NCBI GenBank assembly: GCA_037190145.1
Contig: JBBCJU010000004.1
Location: 62,001-126,000 of the forward strand
Reading direction: 5' to 3'
Length of the DNA stretch: 64,000 nt
Origin: 55-13 sp037190145
Lineage (GTDB): Bacteria; Armatimonadota; Fimbriimonadia; Fimbriimonadales; Fimbriimonadaceae
Shown in pieces: positions 26,150-34,489 of this stretch (positions are counted from its first letter, which is position 1; each line of letters opens with the position of its first letter). The translations under genes and the position numbers were made by a program. The notes below the pieces were generated by a model. It was not told the DNA's origin. It did not search any database and saw only the letters and a list, made by a program, of their open reading frames with translations.

Positions 26150-27442
26150 TTACAGTGTCTTTGACTTTTGAAAACGTAGTCGCCATGCCTCAAGGTAATC
26201 GTAAATGGTTTTTCGGAAGGCTGGATCAGGCTCTGCCTTAGCAGCTGACTCCAAAAAGTCACCGATGGATGGGTGAGGACAATATTGCATCCCGAAGAGG
26301 AGATGATCTCGTTGTGACTTTCGAATTGACTGAGTGGAGGCTAGTTTGAGCACGGTTTGGACAATCTGGTCTGTGCTTACATGAGTTAGCAATTCATAAG
26401 CTAAGGCCGTTTGCATAGGGGAGGATATTTTCGGCGAGTTCATACAGGCGATGGCTTGAGACCAATCTTTTACTCTCAACTGCCTCAATGCCCATACGGC
26501 ACTTTGAAAGACCTCCTTTGCCAAATGGTCTTCAGCACCATCCGTTACTTGGGAAGTTTTAATGGCCGTCTTTTCGATAAGCCGGAAGATATAGTCGACT
26601 GTGTCAGGTCCGGGCAGCTCAGCAAGAGTTCTAATCCAGTAACTGTGAAAAGCAGGTTCTTGATCGATAAGCTTTATCGCCATAGGAAGAGCGCGCCGAT
26701 CTTTAGACATGATCAAGCCTTGTAAGGCAGGACGCATATTTATTCCCAATGCCCCAATGTTTGTGGTCCCGTTCACAGAGCCTTCGCTCAAAGCTTGATA
26801 GTAAACAGAGTTCCGAAAGGAGGGAAGCTGGAATACAGCCTTAGCCGCCGCTATCTGTTGAGGAGTCCAAACTTCTCGAATCCGATACCACTCCAATAAC
26901 CATTCCCGAGCAGCCATGGCTGCATATTTGTACAGTTCAGGCGGCCCTTTGAGAAGCGTATCCCTAACTGCTTGGATAGCCTCAAGAATCTGGGAATCTT
27001 TTCCCCACCCTATTCCTATAAATGACATGTGGAGTAAGGCCCACTTTCGCATCGTAATGGATTTATCAGAAACTAGGGTTAACCAAGGCGTAAGGTCATG
27101 ATCTTTCCAGCCAATCAATAGTTCAGCAAACAGCTCTCGTACCTTTGGATACCGATGTGATAAGTATGGCTTGTAGTTAAAATCTTGGAAACAAACTAGC
27201 CGCTGGACAGCCGCTCGGCGAACAGCTAAGACAGGATCATCTAGCCCCTGGAGAATCCGATCTCGATGATCTACATACTTCATCGCTTCGGCTCGAGTTT
27301 TGGAATTTCTATGTTTTGACAGTCGAAAGAACTCGGGCTGTCCTCGCTCAACATAACAGCGGATCGCAACAAACGCTGCGGGCTTTCCGTTTTCTGCCAT
27401 TCGAACCAAGATTGGCCAAGACGCTTTTGCATGAAGCTGCAC
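26150..27442 (-). CDS. HEAT-repeat-like protein, C-terminal part
   Basis: Helical repeat protein of about 430 residues from the GTG at 27442. Short helix pairs such as GLDDPVLAVRRAAVQRLVCF and YFKYAAMAAREWLLEW-like segments resemble HEAT/PBS-type repeats that serve as protein-protein scaffolds. There is no signal peptide on this frame. It stays open upstream to about 27540, reading TTYLPTLLEGIHSPNWLQAA with the same repeat character. A small frame with a signal peptide (27493-27759) ends inside this extension, so the two are probably one gene split by a frameshift near 27517-27522. The GTG has no good ribosome-binding site, which supports this. Function unknown. Confidence 0.65.
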   Translation of the reverse strand: MQLHAKASWPILVRMAENGKPAAFVAIRCYVERGQPEFFRLSKHRNSKTRAEAMKYVDHRDRILQGLDDPVLAVRRAAVQRLVCFQDFNYKPYLSHRYPKVRELFAELLIGWKDHDLTPWLTLVSDKSITMRKWALLHMSFIGIGWGKDSQILEAIQAVRDTLLKGPPELYKYAAMAAREWLLEWYRIREVWTPQQIAAAKAVFQLPSFRNSVYYQALSEGSVNGTTNIGALGINMRPALQGLIMSKDRRALPMAIKLIDQEPAFHSYWIRTLAELPGPDTVDYIFRLIEKTAIKTSQVTDGAEDHLAKEVFQSAVWALRQLRVKDWSQAIACMNSPKISSPMQTALAYELLTHVSTDQIVQTVLKLASTQSIRKSQRDHLLFGMQYCPHPSIGDFLESAAKAEPDPAFRKTIYDYLEAWRLRFQKSKTL

Positions 27443-27492
27443 AGCTTTGAAGCCTACGGCAGCTTGAAGCCAATTTGGTGAATGGATACCTT

Positions 27493-27759
27493 CTAGGAGC
27501 GTTGGTAGATAGGTGGTCTCTCCAGAACCAAGAAAATTAATCTTGCAGCATAGGCTTTCTTGTCATCTTTATTTGTCGCCCATTGAATGAGGACTTTTGT
27601 TTGACCACTTGTCAGAAGATTCGCAGCCTTATGAAGGGTCTTGGTGTCAGCGGGGACCGGTTCAGCCGCCAGCCCTCCCAGGTAAACCTTATAGCTAGGA
27701 TCAATCTGGTTTTGGGAAAGGGTGGCGAGAGTAAAAAGGCTTATGCTGAACAAAACCAT
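27493..27759 (-). CDS. Signal-peptide N-terminal fragment of the HEAT-like protein (probable frameshift)
   Basis: An 88-residue frame with a signal peptide (residues about 1-17, LFSISLFTLATLSQN) followed by KTLHKAANLLTSGQTKVLIQ and ending AARLIFLVLERPPIYQRS. The final residues look out of register. Removing two bases from the GAGAGA run at 27517-27522 (minus strand) would join VLE to TTYLPTLLEGIHS in the downstream frame and give one exported protein of about 530 residues. It could be a true frameshift mutation, a sequencing error or phase-variable expression. As it stands the product is truncated. Confidence 0.6.
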   Translation of the reverse strand: MVLFSISLFTLATLSQNQIDPSYKVYLGGLAAEPVPADTKTLHKAANLLTSGQTKVLIQWATNKDDKKAYAARLIFLVLERPPIYQRS

Positions 27760-27799
27760 TTTCTATTCTCGACGCTGGCTGAGGGATGAGGTTACGGTG

Positions 27800-28639
27800 T
27801 CATTGTTTGGCTAGCTGGACTAACTGCTCCACATATTTTTCCAGATTGATACTCGAGCAGTGGGCATGAGGGGCGCCTTTGACGGTCCAGAGCTTGCATC
27901 CGGCAGCTTCGGCGAGTTGTTTTCCGTTCTCAATAGGAAACAGTTCGTCCTTGTCTCCGTGAATCACCAAGGCCGGTTTGCCCCTCCACTTAGCGGCGGC
28001 TTCGACCGGATTTACGGTTGAGGGGTCTACTCCAGACATTCGCTTGGCAAACCAGATGACTGGAGCGAGGTAGGTGGTGGCGCCTGGGGTCTTGCGGTTA
28101 AACCAACTACGAGTTGCTGGTTCCAGACGGGCAAAAGAACCTTCGGTCGCTACGGCGTAGAAATTCGGGTCTTGTTCGGCGGCAAGCCAACTAGCGGCTC
28201 CGCCTAACGAGATTCCGACAAGGATGATTTTTGCATCTTTACCTGCTTTTTCTCGAATCCAATCCGCACCTTCCAGGATGGTTTTTGATTCCGATATGCC
28301 AAATCCACATTTCTCATCTTGTCGGTTATCGTGGCCTGGAAGTGCCGGAATAACGACGCCAAAACCTTTTGCCCTCAGCGCAGAGGCCACGTCTCTCCAT
28401 CCATATTGGCTTCCGCCATAACCGTGGACCAAAACGAAAACCGGCTTTCCCGATTGCAAGGTATCTGAGACCCAAGAGTTGTAGCCAACGGATTGGGCGA
28501 ATCCATCGGGTGGAGGACCGGCATTCTGAGTTCCCGGGCGGACGTACTTGCTAGCCAGGTAGTAGCAACCGACTATATAAGCCAGTCCCAACCCGAGGAA
28601 AAAATAACCCACTCTACGCCAAGGTCGCTTCCGCCGCAT
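27800..28639 (-). CDS. Membrane-anchored alpha/beta hydrolase
   Basis: Serine hydrolase of 279 residues. A basic N terminus and one hydrophobic helix (YFFLGLGLAYIVGCYYLA) anchor it, leaving the catalytic domain outside the cytoplasm. The oxyanion motif is VLVHGYGGSQYGW, the nucleophile is in ILVGISLGGAAS, the acid in VIHGDKDELFP and the His in GAPHAHC. Substrate (ester, lipid or peptide) cannot be told. ATG 28639 lies inside the end of folD, overlapping it by 26 bases in another frame, so the two are probably co-transcribed. Confidence 0.85.
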   Translation of the reverse strand: MRRKRPWRRVGYFFLGLGLAYIVGCYYLASKYVRPGTQNAGPPPDGFAQSVGYNSWVSDTLQSGKPVFVLVHGYGGSQYGWRDVASALRAKGFGVVIPALPGHDNRQDEKCGFGISESKTILEGADWIREKAGKDAKIILVGISLGGAASWLAAEQDPNFYAVATEGSFARLEPATRSWFNRKTPGATTYLAPVIWFAKRMSGVDPSTVNPVEAAAKWRGKPALVIHGDKDELFPIENGKQLAEAAGCKLWTVKGAPHAHCSSINLEKYVEQLVQLAKQ

Positions 28640-29468
28640 CAACACAATTGTTCAACAAGCTGGCAACTGTCATAGGTCCAACTCCTCCCGGAACCGGAGT
28701 AATCCAGCCCGCAACTTCCTTGGCGGTCTCAAAATCTACGTCGCCCACATCCCCTTGGCGGCCCTCGACTTTGTTATATCCGGCATCAATGACAACGGCT
28801 CCGGGTTTGATCCAATCGCCTTTTACCATCTCGGCTCGGCCAACTGCGGCTACGAGAATGTCGGCTTCTCGGCAGAGATCAGGAAGATTCTCGGTTTTGG
28901 AGTGAGCAATGGTGACCGTTGCGTTCTTTTGGAGAAGCATGAGCGCCATCGGTTTTCCGAGAATGACGCTTCTACCAATAACTACTGCCCTTTTCCCCTG
29001 ACAAGGAATCTGATAATGATCAATGATCTTAGTGATTCCAAGCGGAGTTGCACATCGGAATCCAGGAAGATCTGCAACAAGGCGTCCCAAGGATGCAGGA
29101 GTGATTCCATCCACGTCTTTACCGGCTCCTAGCGCCAAAAGAGCTTCGTCCTCGTCAAGGTGTTTGGGGAGCGGGTGTTGGAGAAGAACTCCATGAACCT
29201 TGGAGTTGCCGTTTAGCTGATAAATCTTTTCAATGAGCTGGTCTTGGCTCCACTTTTCATCCACATGATAGCTTTCGCCCGCGATTCCGGCGGCTTCCGC
29301 CCACTTGTGCTTCATATTCACATAGGCCAAGCTGCTTGGGTCTTGTGCTGCCACCAGAACGTCTAGGCGTGGCACAACTCCTTTTTCACGGAGGGCATCC
29401 ACCCGAGCCTTCAGTTCGGATCGAAGTTGTTTGGAAAGCAATTTGCCATCAAGGATTTGGGCTGACAT
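28614..29468 (-). CDS. folD: Methylenetetrahydrofolate dehydrogenase/cyclohydrolase
   Basis: Bifunctional one-carbon enzyme that interconverts 5,10-methylene-, methenyl- and 10-formyl-tetrahydrofolate with NADP. Length 284. Visible signatures are VNMKHKWAEAAGI with the catalytic Lys, GVLLQHPLPKHLDE, DVDGITPASLGRL and the nucleotide-binding VVIGRSVILGKPMALML, ending in TPVPGGVGPMTVASLL. The ATG at 29468 has no Shine-Dalgarno in the normal position. The six bases just upstream (CCTTCC) pair with a GGAAGG further up in a 10-bp hairpin (29469-29497), which may control its translation. Confidence 0.97.
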   Translation of the reverse strand: MSAQILDGKLLSKQLRSELKARVDALREKGVVPRLDVLVAAQDPSSLAYVNMKHKWAEAAGIAGESYHVDEKWSQDQLIEKIYQLNGNSKVHGVLLQHPLPKHLDEDEALLALGAGKDVDGITPASLGRLVADLPGFRCATPLGITKIIDHYQIPCQGKRAVVIGRSVILGKPMALMLLQKNATVTIAHSKTENLPDLCREADILVAAVGRAEMVKGDWIKPGAVVIDAGYNKVEGRQGDVGDVDFETAKEVAGWITPVPGGVGPMTVASLLNNCVDAAEATLA

Positions 29469-29497
29469 GGAAGGTTAGAAGATACCCCTAGCCTTCC
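29469..29497 (-). promoter_or_regulatory. Hairpin abutting the folD start codon
   Basis: Arms 29469-29478 and 29488-29497 pair over ten bases (one G-U) with a 9-base loop. On the folD mRNA the 5' arm contains the Shine-Dalgarno-like GGAAGG and the 3' arm ends directly at the ATG. Such a fold would hide the only purine-rich site, so it could repress or modulate folD translation. This is inference from sequence only. Confidence 0.45.
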
Positions 29498-29589
29498 TTG
29501 CTGATCGTTTGCCCTCGGGTTTAATAGGGCCTCACCCCTGACGAAAAGTCTTGCAATGTGGCAATGGCACGAGTCTCTTTGTGAAATCC

Positions 29590-31626
29590 ATGATCGATTC
29601 CCGCCTAATCTCGATTGAAACACGTCTGTCTGCCATTCGATTTGAGGTTGACGCGGGAGGAAGGCTTTGGCAGTTAGGCTATGGGGCCAAAGATGAGGCC
29701 GCCGATGGTAGACAGGTTGCCTATCCGGCGGGGGGAAACGGTTGGGTCTTTGAGCCTGCGATTCAAGCGATCCATGCGGACGGAAACACTTCTACTGACC
29801 TGCGAGTTATTGATGTTACTGAGTTGGAGAATGAGTTCCGAATTGATCTGCGGGACCCTGAGTATCCGTTTTGCGTCTCATTGAACTTCCGCACGTATCC
29901 TGATCAAGATGTGATCGAATCTTGGACAGAGATTTGGCACGAAGAATCGGGCGTGGTTACCCTTGGAGCCTTTGCATCTTTTGCTCCTGCTTTTGGCAAG
30001 AGCGACCACTGGTTAACCCAGTTCCACGGAGATTGGGCTGATGAAGTCCATATGGCGGAGGAAAAGCTTGGATACGGAATCAAGATTCTAGATTCCAAGC
30101 TAATGGTTCGCGCGCAGCAGTTTCGCAGCCCTTATTTTCTTCTTTCCCGAGGCGCGGAAGCGAGTGAAGATGAGGGTGAGGTCTTCGGAGGAGCCTTGTC
30201 TTGGTCCGGTAGCTTTCAGTTTCTTTTCGAGAAGCTGCCCAGCGGAGACTTGCGCGCAAACCTTGGGATGAATCCATATGGTTCTGCCTATCGATTGAAG
30301 CCTAATCACCGATTTACGACGCCGAAAATGGTGATGGGTTGGAGCGGGCAAGGGAAGGGGCATCTTAGTCGAAATTTTCATACTTGGGCTCGGCATAACG
30401 CGTTGCGAGATGGAGACCGACCACGTGAGATATTGCTGAACAATTGGGAAGCAACCTACTTCGACTTTGATGAAGCGAAGGTATTGGACTTGATGGAAAA
30501 GGGCAAGGATCTGGGGATGGAGATGTTCTTGCTAGATGACGGTTGGTTTGGCCAGAAATATCCGCGTGACGGAGATGACCAGGGGTTGGGCGACTGGATT
30601 CCTGATGTGGCAAAACTGCCCAACGGAATAAGCCCGCTTTGTGAAAGAGCTCAGGAGCTGGGGTTGAGGTTTGGAATTTGGATGGAGCCAGAAATGGTGA
30701 GTCCCAGGAGTGAGCTTTTTGAGGGGCATCCAGACTGGGCCATCCAGCAACCTAAAAGAGAGTTAGAGGTGCAGCGCAATCAGCTCGTTTTAGATTTGCT
30801 GAGACCAGAGGTTCGAGAGTACATTTTTGATCTGATCGATCGCACGCTCTCAGCCAATCCAGGGATTAGCTATGTGAAGTGGGACTGTAATCGCTATGTC
30901 ACTCAGCCAGGTTCTACTTACTTGTCTAGTGAAGAGCAATCTCACTTGTCAATAGACTACACACGGGCATTGTATGAGGTTTTGGAGAAGGTTGCAGAGC
31001 GTCATCCTCAAGTAGAACTGATGATGTGCGCTGGCGGAGGTGGTCGTGTGGATTACGGATCGCTCAAGTACGCCCATGAGTTCTGGCCCAGTGATATGAC
31101 CGATCCGGCCCGAAGAGTTTTCATTCAGTGGGGTTACAGTCACTTCTTCCCTGCTATCTCCATGGGCTGCCATGTGACCGATATGGGGAAGCGTTCGCTC
31201 AAGTTTGCCTTTGACGTCGCGATGAGTGGACGATTGGGAATGGATGTGGATGTGTCTAAACTCAATGATGAAGAGTTATCTTTTTCGAGGATGGCCGTAG
31301 AAGCTTATAAAGATATCCGAGAGGTCGTCCAACTGGGCACTCAGTATCGCTTGGAATCCCCCTATGCTGGTCCTCGATCAGGCGTATTGTATAGCTATGA
31401 TTGCTCTGTAGTTGTATTTATATTTAGCCTGGGTGAAGCCTCCGGTGACCAGAGAGTCCAGTTGAAAGGTTTACAGGCAGATACTCGCTACAGAATCGAG
31501 GAACTATTGCCAGCTGGACTAGGGGTTTCCTTAGAGACTTTGGGCTCCGAACTGATGGCGGATGGTCTTGATGTTGGACCTATGGCTGCTTATACAAGCC
31601 GAGTGTTTAAGTTAGAAAAGCAGTAG
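29590..31626 (+). CDS. Alpha-galactosidase (GH36)
   Basis: Retaining glycoside hydrolase of about 678 residues that removes terminal alpha-galactose from oligosaccharides such as raffinose or melibiose. An N-terminal beta-supersandwich precedes a TIM barrel. The nucleophile Asp is in YVKWDCNRY and the acid/base Asp in FWPSDMTDPARR; substrate-binding motifs MFLLDDGWFG and RFGIWMEPEMV are intact. There is no signal peptide, so it is probably cytoplasmic. The ATG at 29590 (MIDSRLISIETR) is preferred to an upstream TTG. It is not in an operon with a galactose transporter; the M55 peptidase gene follows 33 bases later. Confidence 0.95.
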   Translation: MIDSRLISIETRLSAIRFEVDAGGRLWQLGYGAKDEAADGRQVAYPAGGNGWVFEPAIQAIHADGNTSTDLRVIDVTELENEFRIDLRDPEYPFCVSLNFRTYPDQDVIESWTEIWHEESGVVTLGAFASFAPAFGKSDHWLTQFHGDWADEVHMAEEKLGYGIKILDSKLMVRAQQFRSPYFLLSRGAEASEDEGEVFGGALSWSGSFQFLFEKLPSGDLRANLGMNPYGSAYRLKPNHRFTTPKMVMGWSGQGKGHLSRNFHTWARHNALRDGDRPREILLNNWEATYFDFDEAKVLDLMEKGKDLGMEMFLLDDGWFGQKYPRDGDDQGLGDWIPDVAKLPNGISPLCERAQELGLRFGIWMEPEMVSPRSELFEGHPDWAIQQPKRELEVQRNQLVLDLLRPEVREYIFDLIDRTLSANPGISYVKWDCNRYVTQPGSTYLSSEEQSHLSIDYTRALYEVLEKVAERHPQVELMMCAGGGGRVDYGSLKYAHEFWPSDMTDPARRVFIQWGYSHFFPAISMGCHVTDMGKRSLKFAFDVAMSGRLGMDVDVSKLNDEELSFSRMAVEAYKDIREVVQLGTQYRLESPYAGPRSGVLYSYDCSVVVFIFSLGEASGDQRVQLKGLQADTRYRIEELLPAGLGVSLETLGSELMADGLDVGPMAAYTSRVFKLEKQ

Positions 31627-31659
31627 CCAAGACTCGCCCAGGTCACTATAATTACCGCC

Positions 31660-32502
31660 GTGAAGGTTTATATTTCTGCCGACATTGAGGGCATTACGGG
31701 TCTGGTTTCTTGGTCGCAATGTGGTCGACCCGATGACAAACATTTCGACTTCGATTTTGCTCGGCGGATGATGACTCACGATGTAAACGCTGCGATTCGA
31801 GGAGCGAAAGCTGCTGGAGCAACCGAGATTGTGGTGAAGGATAGCCACGGTAACAGCAAGAATCTCCTTATTGCCCAACTGGAGCCTGGTATTCGCCTTG
31901 TCAGCGGTCATGGTGGCGGAATAGACGGCATGATGATGGGGATCAACGAATCATTTGATGCCGCTCTGCTGGTGGGATACCACGCAATGGCAGGTACAGC
32001 AGCAGGAATCATGGAGCACACCATCACGGGCGGTGTCCATCGACTACATATCAACGGAGTCGCCGCCGGAGAAATCGCGCTAAGCGCAGGAGTGGCGGGA
32101 AGGTACGGCGTTCCTTTAGTTTTCACGTCAAGCGATGAGGCGGGTTGTCGAGAGGCAGAAACGGTAGTGGAGGGAATCCAGACAGCCGCCGTTAAGAAGG
32201 GTTTTGCCCGGTACATGGGAGAGTGTTTGTCACCAGATCAAACCGGTCCGATGATTGAGCAAGGAGTCGAGGCCGCCGTTCGTCGCCGTTCTGAGATTAA
32301 GCCTTGGTTGCCAGAGGAGCCGACGACTATCCGAGTCGAGTTCAATCGGTCAGAAGAAGCAGACATGTGCCAACGGCTCATCTTTGGCGATCGGCTGGAC
32401 GGATACACTGTCGAGGTGACATTTGATTCGTACCTCGTAGCTCATCAAGCTTGTTGGAATCTAATGGCGATGTCTTTCCAAGGGATTGCTTCCCAGCATT
32501 AA
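31660..32502 (+). CDS. M55-family D-aminopeptidase (DppA-like)
   Basis: Zinc peptidase of the DppA/M55 family, about 280 residues, which in Bacillus forms a decamer and releases D-alanine from D-amino-acid peptides. The N-terminal metal motif is ISADIEGITGL. VKDSHGNSKNL, GYHAMAGTAAG and EHTITGG supply the other ligands and the active-site cleft. It probably recycles peptidoglycan peptides in the cytoplasm. The GTG start at 31660 gives MKVYISADIEG, the usual beginning. Its 3' end overlaps the convergent DUF2156 gene by 42 bases, with no room for a separate terminator. Confidence 0.95.
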   Translation: MKVYISADIEGITGLVSWSQCGRPDDKHFDFDFARRMMTHDVNAAIRGAKAAGATEIVVKDSHGNSKNLLIAQLEPGIRLVSGHGGGIDGMMMGINESFDAALLVGYHAMAGTAAGIMEHTITGGVHRLHINGVAAGEIALSAGVAGRYGVPLVFTSSDEAGCREAETVVEGIQTAAVKKGFARYMGECLSPDQTGPMIEQGVEAAVRRRSEIKPWLPEEPTTIRVEFNRSEEADMCQRLIFGDRLDGYTVEVTFDSYLVAHQACWNLMAMSFQGIASQH

Positions 32503-33525
32503 CCAGCGTGCCTCCTGTTTTAAGGCTCGCCAAGAACCTTGTACGATGCTCAACAGAGGAGATTTACGGGTAAACGCTTTTGTGATTGCGTAGAGCGTTT
32601 TCGGTTGTATCTGACGTTCCGTGGTGATGACGTAGATGGGATCCCAATGATCGGGATGGAATTTGTCTTTAAAGTATTGCAAGCCGTCGAAGTTATAGAA
32701 TCGACGGCCGTGTTGACGAACCCAGTTCACTGTGATTTTCAGCCAGGCTGGGTCAGTCGGATTTCGGGGCGTCTTTTGAGATAACGGAACCATCCCCATA
32801 GTCATCATCTCGGCCCCTTCAGATGCAATCTGCTCCACTGCGGTGTGCAACATCAACTCAACCGTTCCATTGGGTGCATCAGGAATTCGCACAAACTGTT
32901 CTGTCAACCAGCCTTTACGAGTTGGGATCGGGCAAAGCGTAACAAACCCAATTGGCCTGTCCTCTTGGGTTGCAATAAACATCCGTCGATCTAGTAAGAA
33001 ACCAAGCGTATCTGGTTCGACCAGGAAATGCATCTCTGGCAATCCGCGAGTTTGTAGCCAAGACGCCAAGATGGCTCGGAGAGCGGGGTGTTCTGTAGCT
33101 GTCAAAGCATCCCATTCCTTAACTTGCACACCCTTGTTGCGGGCTCGGTTTAGTTGTGCTCGCAAAGATGAGTCTTGTTGCACCGCTGCACACCAACTTT
33201 GAGGTTTCCAAACGGGTTGTGCCCCAAGGACCGTGAATGAGTAGTGGCTAGTTTCTGCCACTTGCTGAAACAAGCGATCTTCCGCACCGAAATAGCAGAT
33301 CACTTCACCACTTTCCCGCTCAAACTCCAGAAGAGTTTGCTTGAGCTCGTGCTTTGGACAAACGGGTGCCCCCGCCACGATTCTTCGTCGCCCTATCTCC
33401 ACGTAGCCGACAACTGAATTGGACCGGTGCCAACGGCGGATGCCTGGATTCAGGATTTGATAGCATGTGGTATTCCAGCCGTCCTGAAGAATGCGATGTC
33501 TGGCAGACTGGAACTCTGATGTCAT
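32461..33525 (-). CDS. DUF2156 (lysylphosphatidylglycerol-synthetase C-terminal type) acyl/aminoacyl transferase
   Basis: Soluble protein of 354 residues that resembles the catalytic domain of MprF-type aminoacyl-phosphatidylglycerol synthases (two tandem GNAT folds) without the membrane flippase part. Visible features are VVGYVEIGRRRIVAGAPVCP near the N terminus, LRAQLNRARNKGVQV, and GFVTLCPIPTRKGWLTEQFV followed by DAPNGTVELML. Family members transfer an amino acid from aminoacyl-tRNA to a lipid or other acceptor, or act as N-acyltransferases. Its ATG overlaps the stop of the phytoene/squalene synthase as ATGA, linking it to lipid or terpenoid modification. The acceptor is unknown. Confidence 0.87.
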   Translation of the reverse strand: MTSEFQSARHRILQDGWNTTCYQILNPGIRRWHRSNSVVGYVEIGRRRIVAGAPVCPKHELKQTLLEFERESGEVICYFGAEDRLFQQVAETSHYSFTVLGAQPVWKPQSWCAAVQQDSSLRAQLNRARNKGVQVKEWDALTATEHPALRAILASWLQTRGLPEMHFLVEPDTLGFLLDRRMFIATQEDRPIGFVTLCPIPTRKGWLTEQFVRIPDAPNGTVELMLHTAVEQIASEGAEMMTMGMVPLSQKTPRNPTDPAWLKITVNWVRQHGRRFYNFDGLQYFKDKFHPDHWDPIYVITTERQIQPKTLYAITKAFTRKSPLLSIVQGSWRALKQEARWLMLGSNPLERHRH

Positions 33526-34427
33526 TTCCTGAGATAAAGGCTTGCAGCTATCCTTAATTTCTCGAACCGGCTGATTCTTGCTCGCTTCGAAAAGACATCA
33601 TAACCTTGCCTCTCGATTCGATCCAGAATCCGAGAGTAGAGAGTTCGAGCCATCAATACAGCAAACTGGGCATCTTTTGGCAAGAGGGGAATACCTTTGT
33701 CCGCGCGGGAATAGAGCGCACGCGCTCGACAAATCTGGAATCTCATCAAGTCGGTGAATTGGGGTGATTTCTTATGATCGAGAATCTCTTTTTCCGTAAC
33801 GCCAAAGGCAGTCAAATCTTCTAGCGGCAAGTAGATGCGACCTCTTTGAGCATCTTCTCCCACGTCTCTCAAAAAATTAGTCATCTGCATCGCTTCTCCC
33901 AAAGCACTGGCGGCATGGGTGGTTTCTGGGGTCATAGGAGCCCCCAAAACGCTACACATCATGTATCCAACAGCGGAAGCGGAACCACGCATATAACTCC
34001 TCAGATCCTCATAGGTCTGATATCGAGTCTTCACGAGATCTAGCTCCATGGCATCTAGGAAGAGCATGGGCTCTTCAAGGGGCATCTGAGTTTCATGCAA
34101 TACATCGCAGAAAGCGCGCAACGCAGGATGGTTGGGACGGATACCTTCCAGTCCGCGTCTAAGTTCAAGCCGCCAATTGCTCAATCGCACTCGAATCTCT
34201 TCAGTGGTTGCACCATTTGGGTTATCAACCCACTCATCGGGCACTCTTACAAAGCTGTAAAGCGCATGAGTACGTTGCCGAATTTCAGGAGCAAAGAGCT
34301 GGGAAGCAAAGTAGTAGGTGGTTCCATACTGCCGATGGATTTGTCGACAAATGGCATAGTCTTGCGCGTCTGCGAACGCACCGTCGATTTCGACGGATGC
34401 ATTTCTTTCGGGCAAAACGATTCCCAC
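33522..34427 (-). CDS. Phytoene/squalene synthase family protein
   Basis: Head-to-head prenyl synthase of 301 residues. The first Asp-rich site is FVRVPDEWVDNP and the second is FLRDVGEDAQRGRIYLPLED, both with the acidic residues needed for Mg-diphosphate binding. TTYYFASQLF near the N terminus is typical of CrtB/HpnD-type enzymes. It condenses two geranylgeranyl or farnesyl diphosphates to a carotenoid or squalene precursor; which one cannot be decided here, and no desaturase or cyclase gene is present. GTG start at 34427. It lies between a PlsC-like gene (62-base gap) and DUF2156 (4-base overlap). Confidence 0.92.
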   Translation of the reverse strand: MGIVLPERNASVEIDGAFADAQDYAICRQIHRQYGTTYYFASQLFAPEIRQRTHALYSFVRVPDEWVDNPNGATTEEIRVRLSNWRLELRRGLEGIRPNHPALRAFCDVLHETQMPLEEPMLFLDAMELDLVKTRYQTYEDLRSYMRGSASAVGYMMCSVLGAPMTPETTHAASALGEAMQMTNFLRDVGEDAQRGRIYLPLEDLTAFGVTEKEILDHKKSPQFTDLMRFQICRARALYSRADKGIPLLPKDAQFAVLMARTLYSRILDRIERQGYDVFSKRARISRFEKLRIAASLYLRK

Positions 34428-34489
34428 ATATGAAGCCTACGACATTTGCGCCGTTTGCGATGGCCTTTTGGGCGAAATTCTGAAACCTA

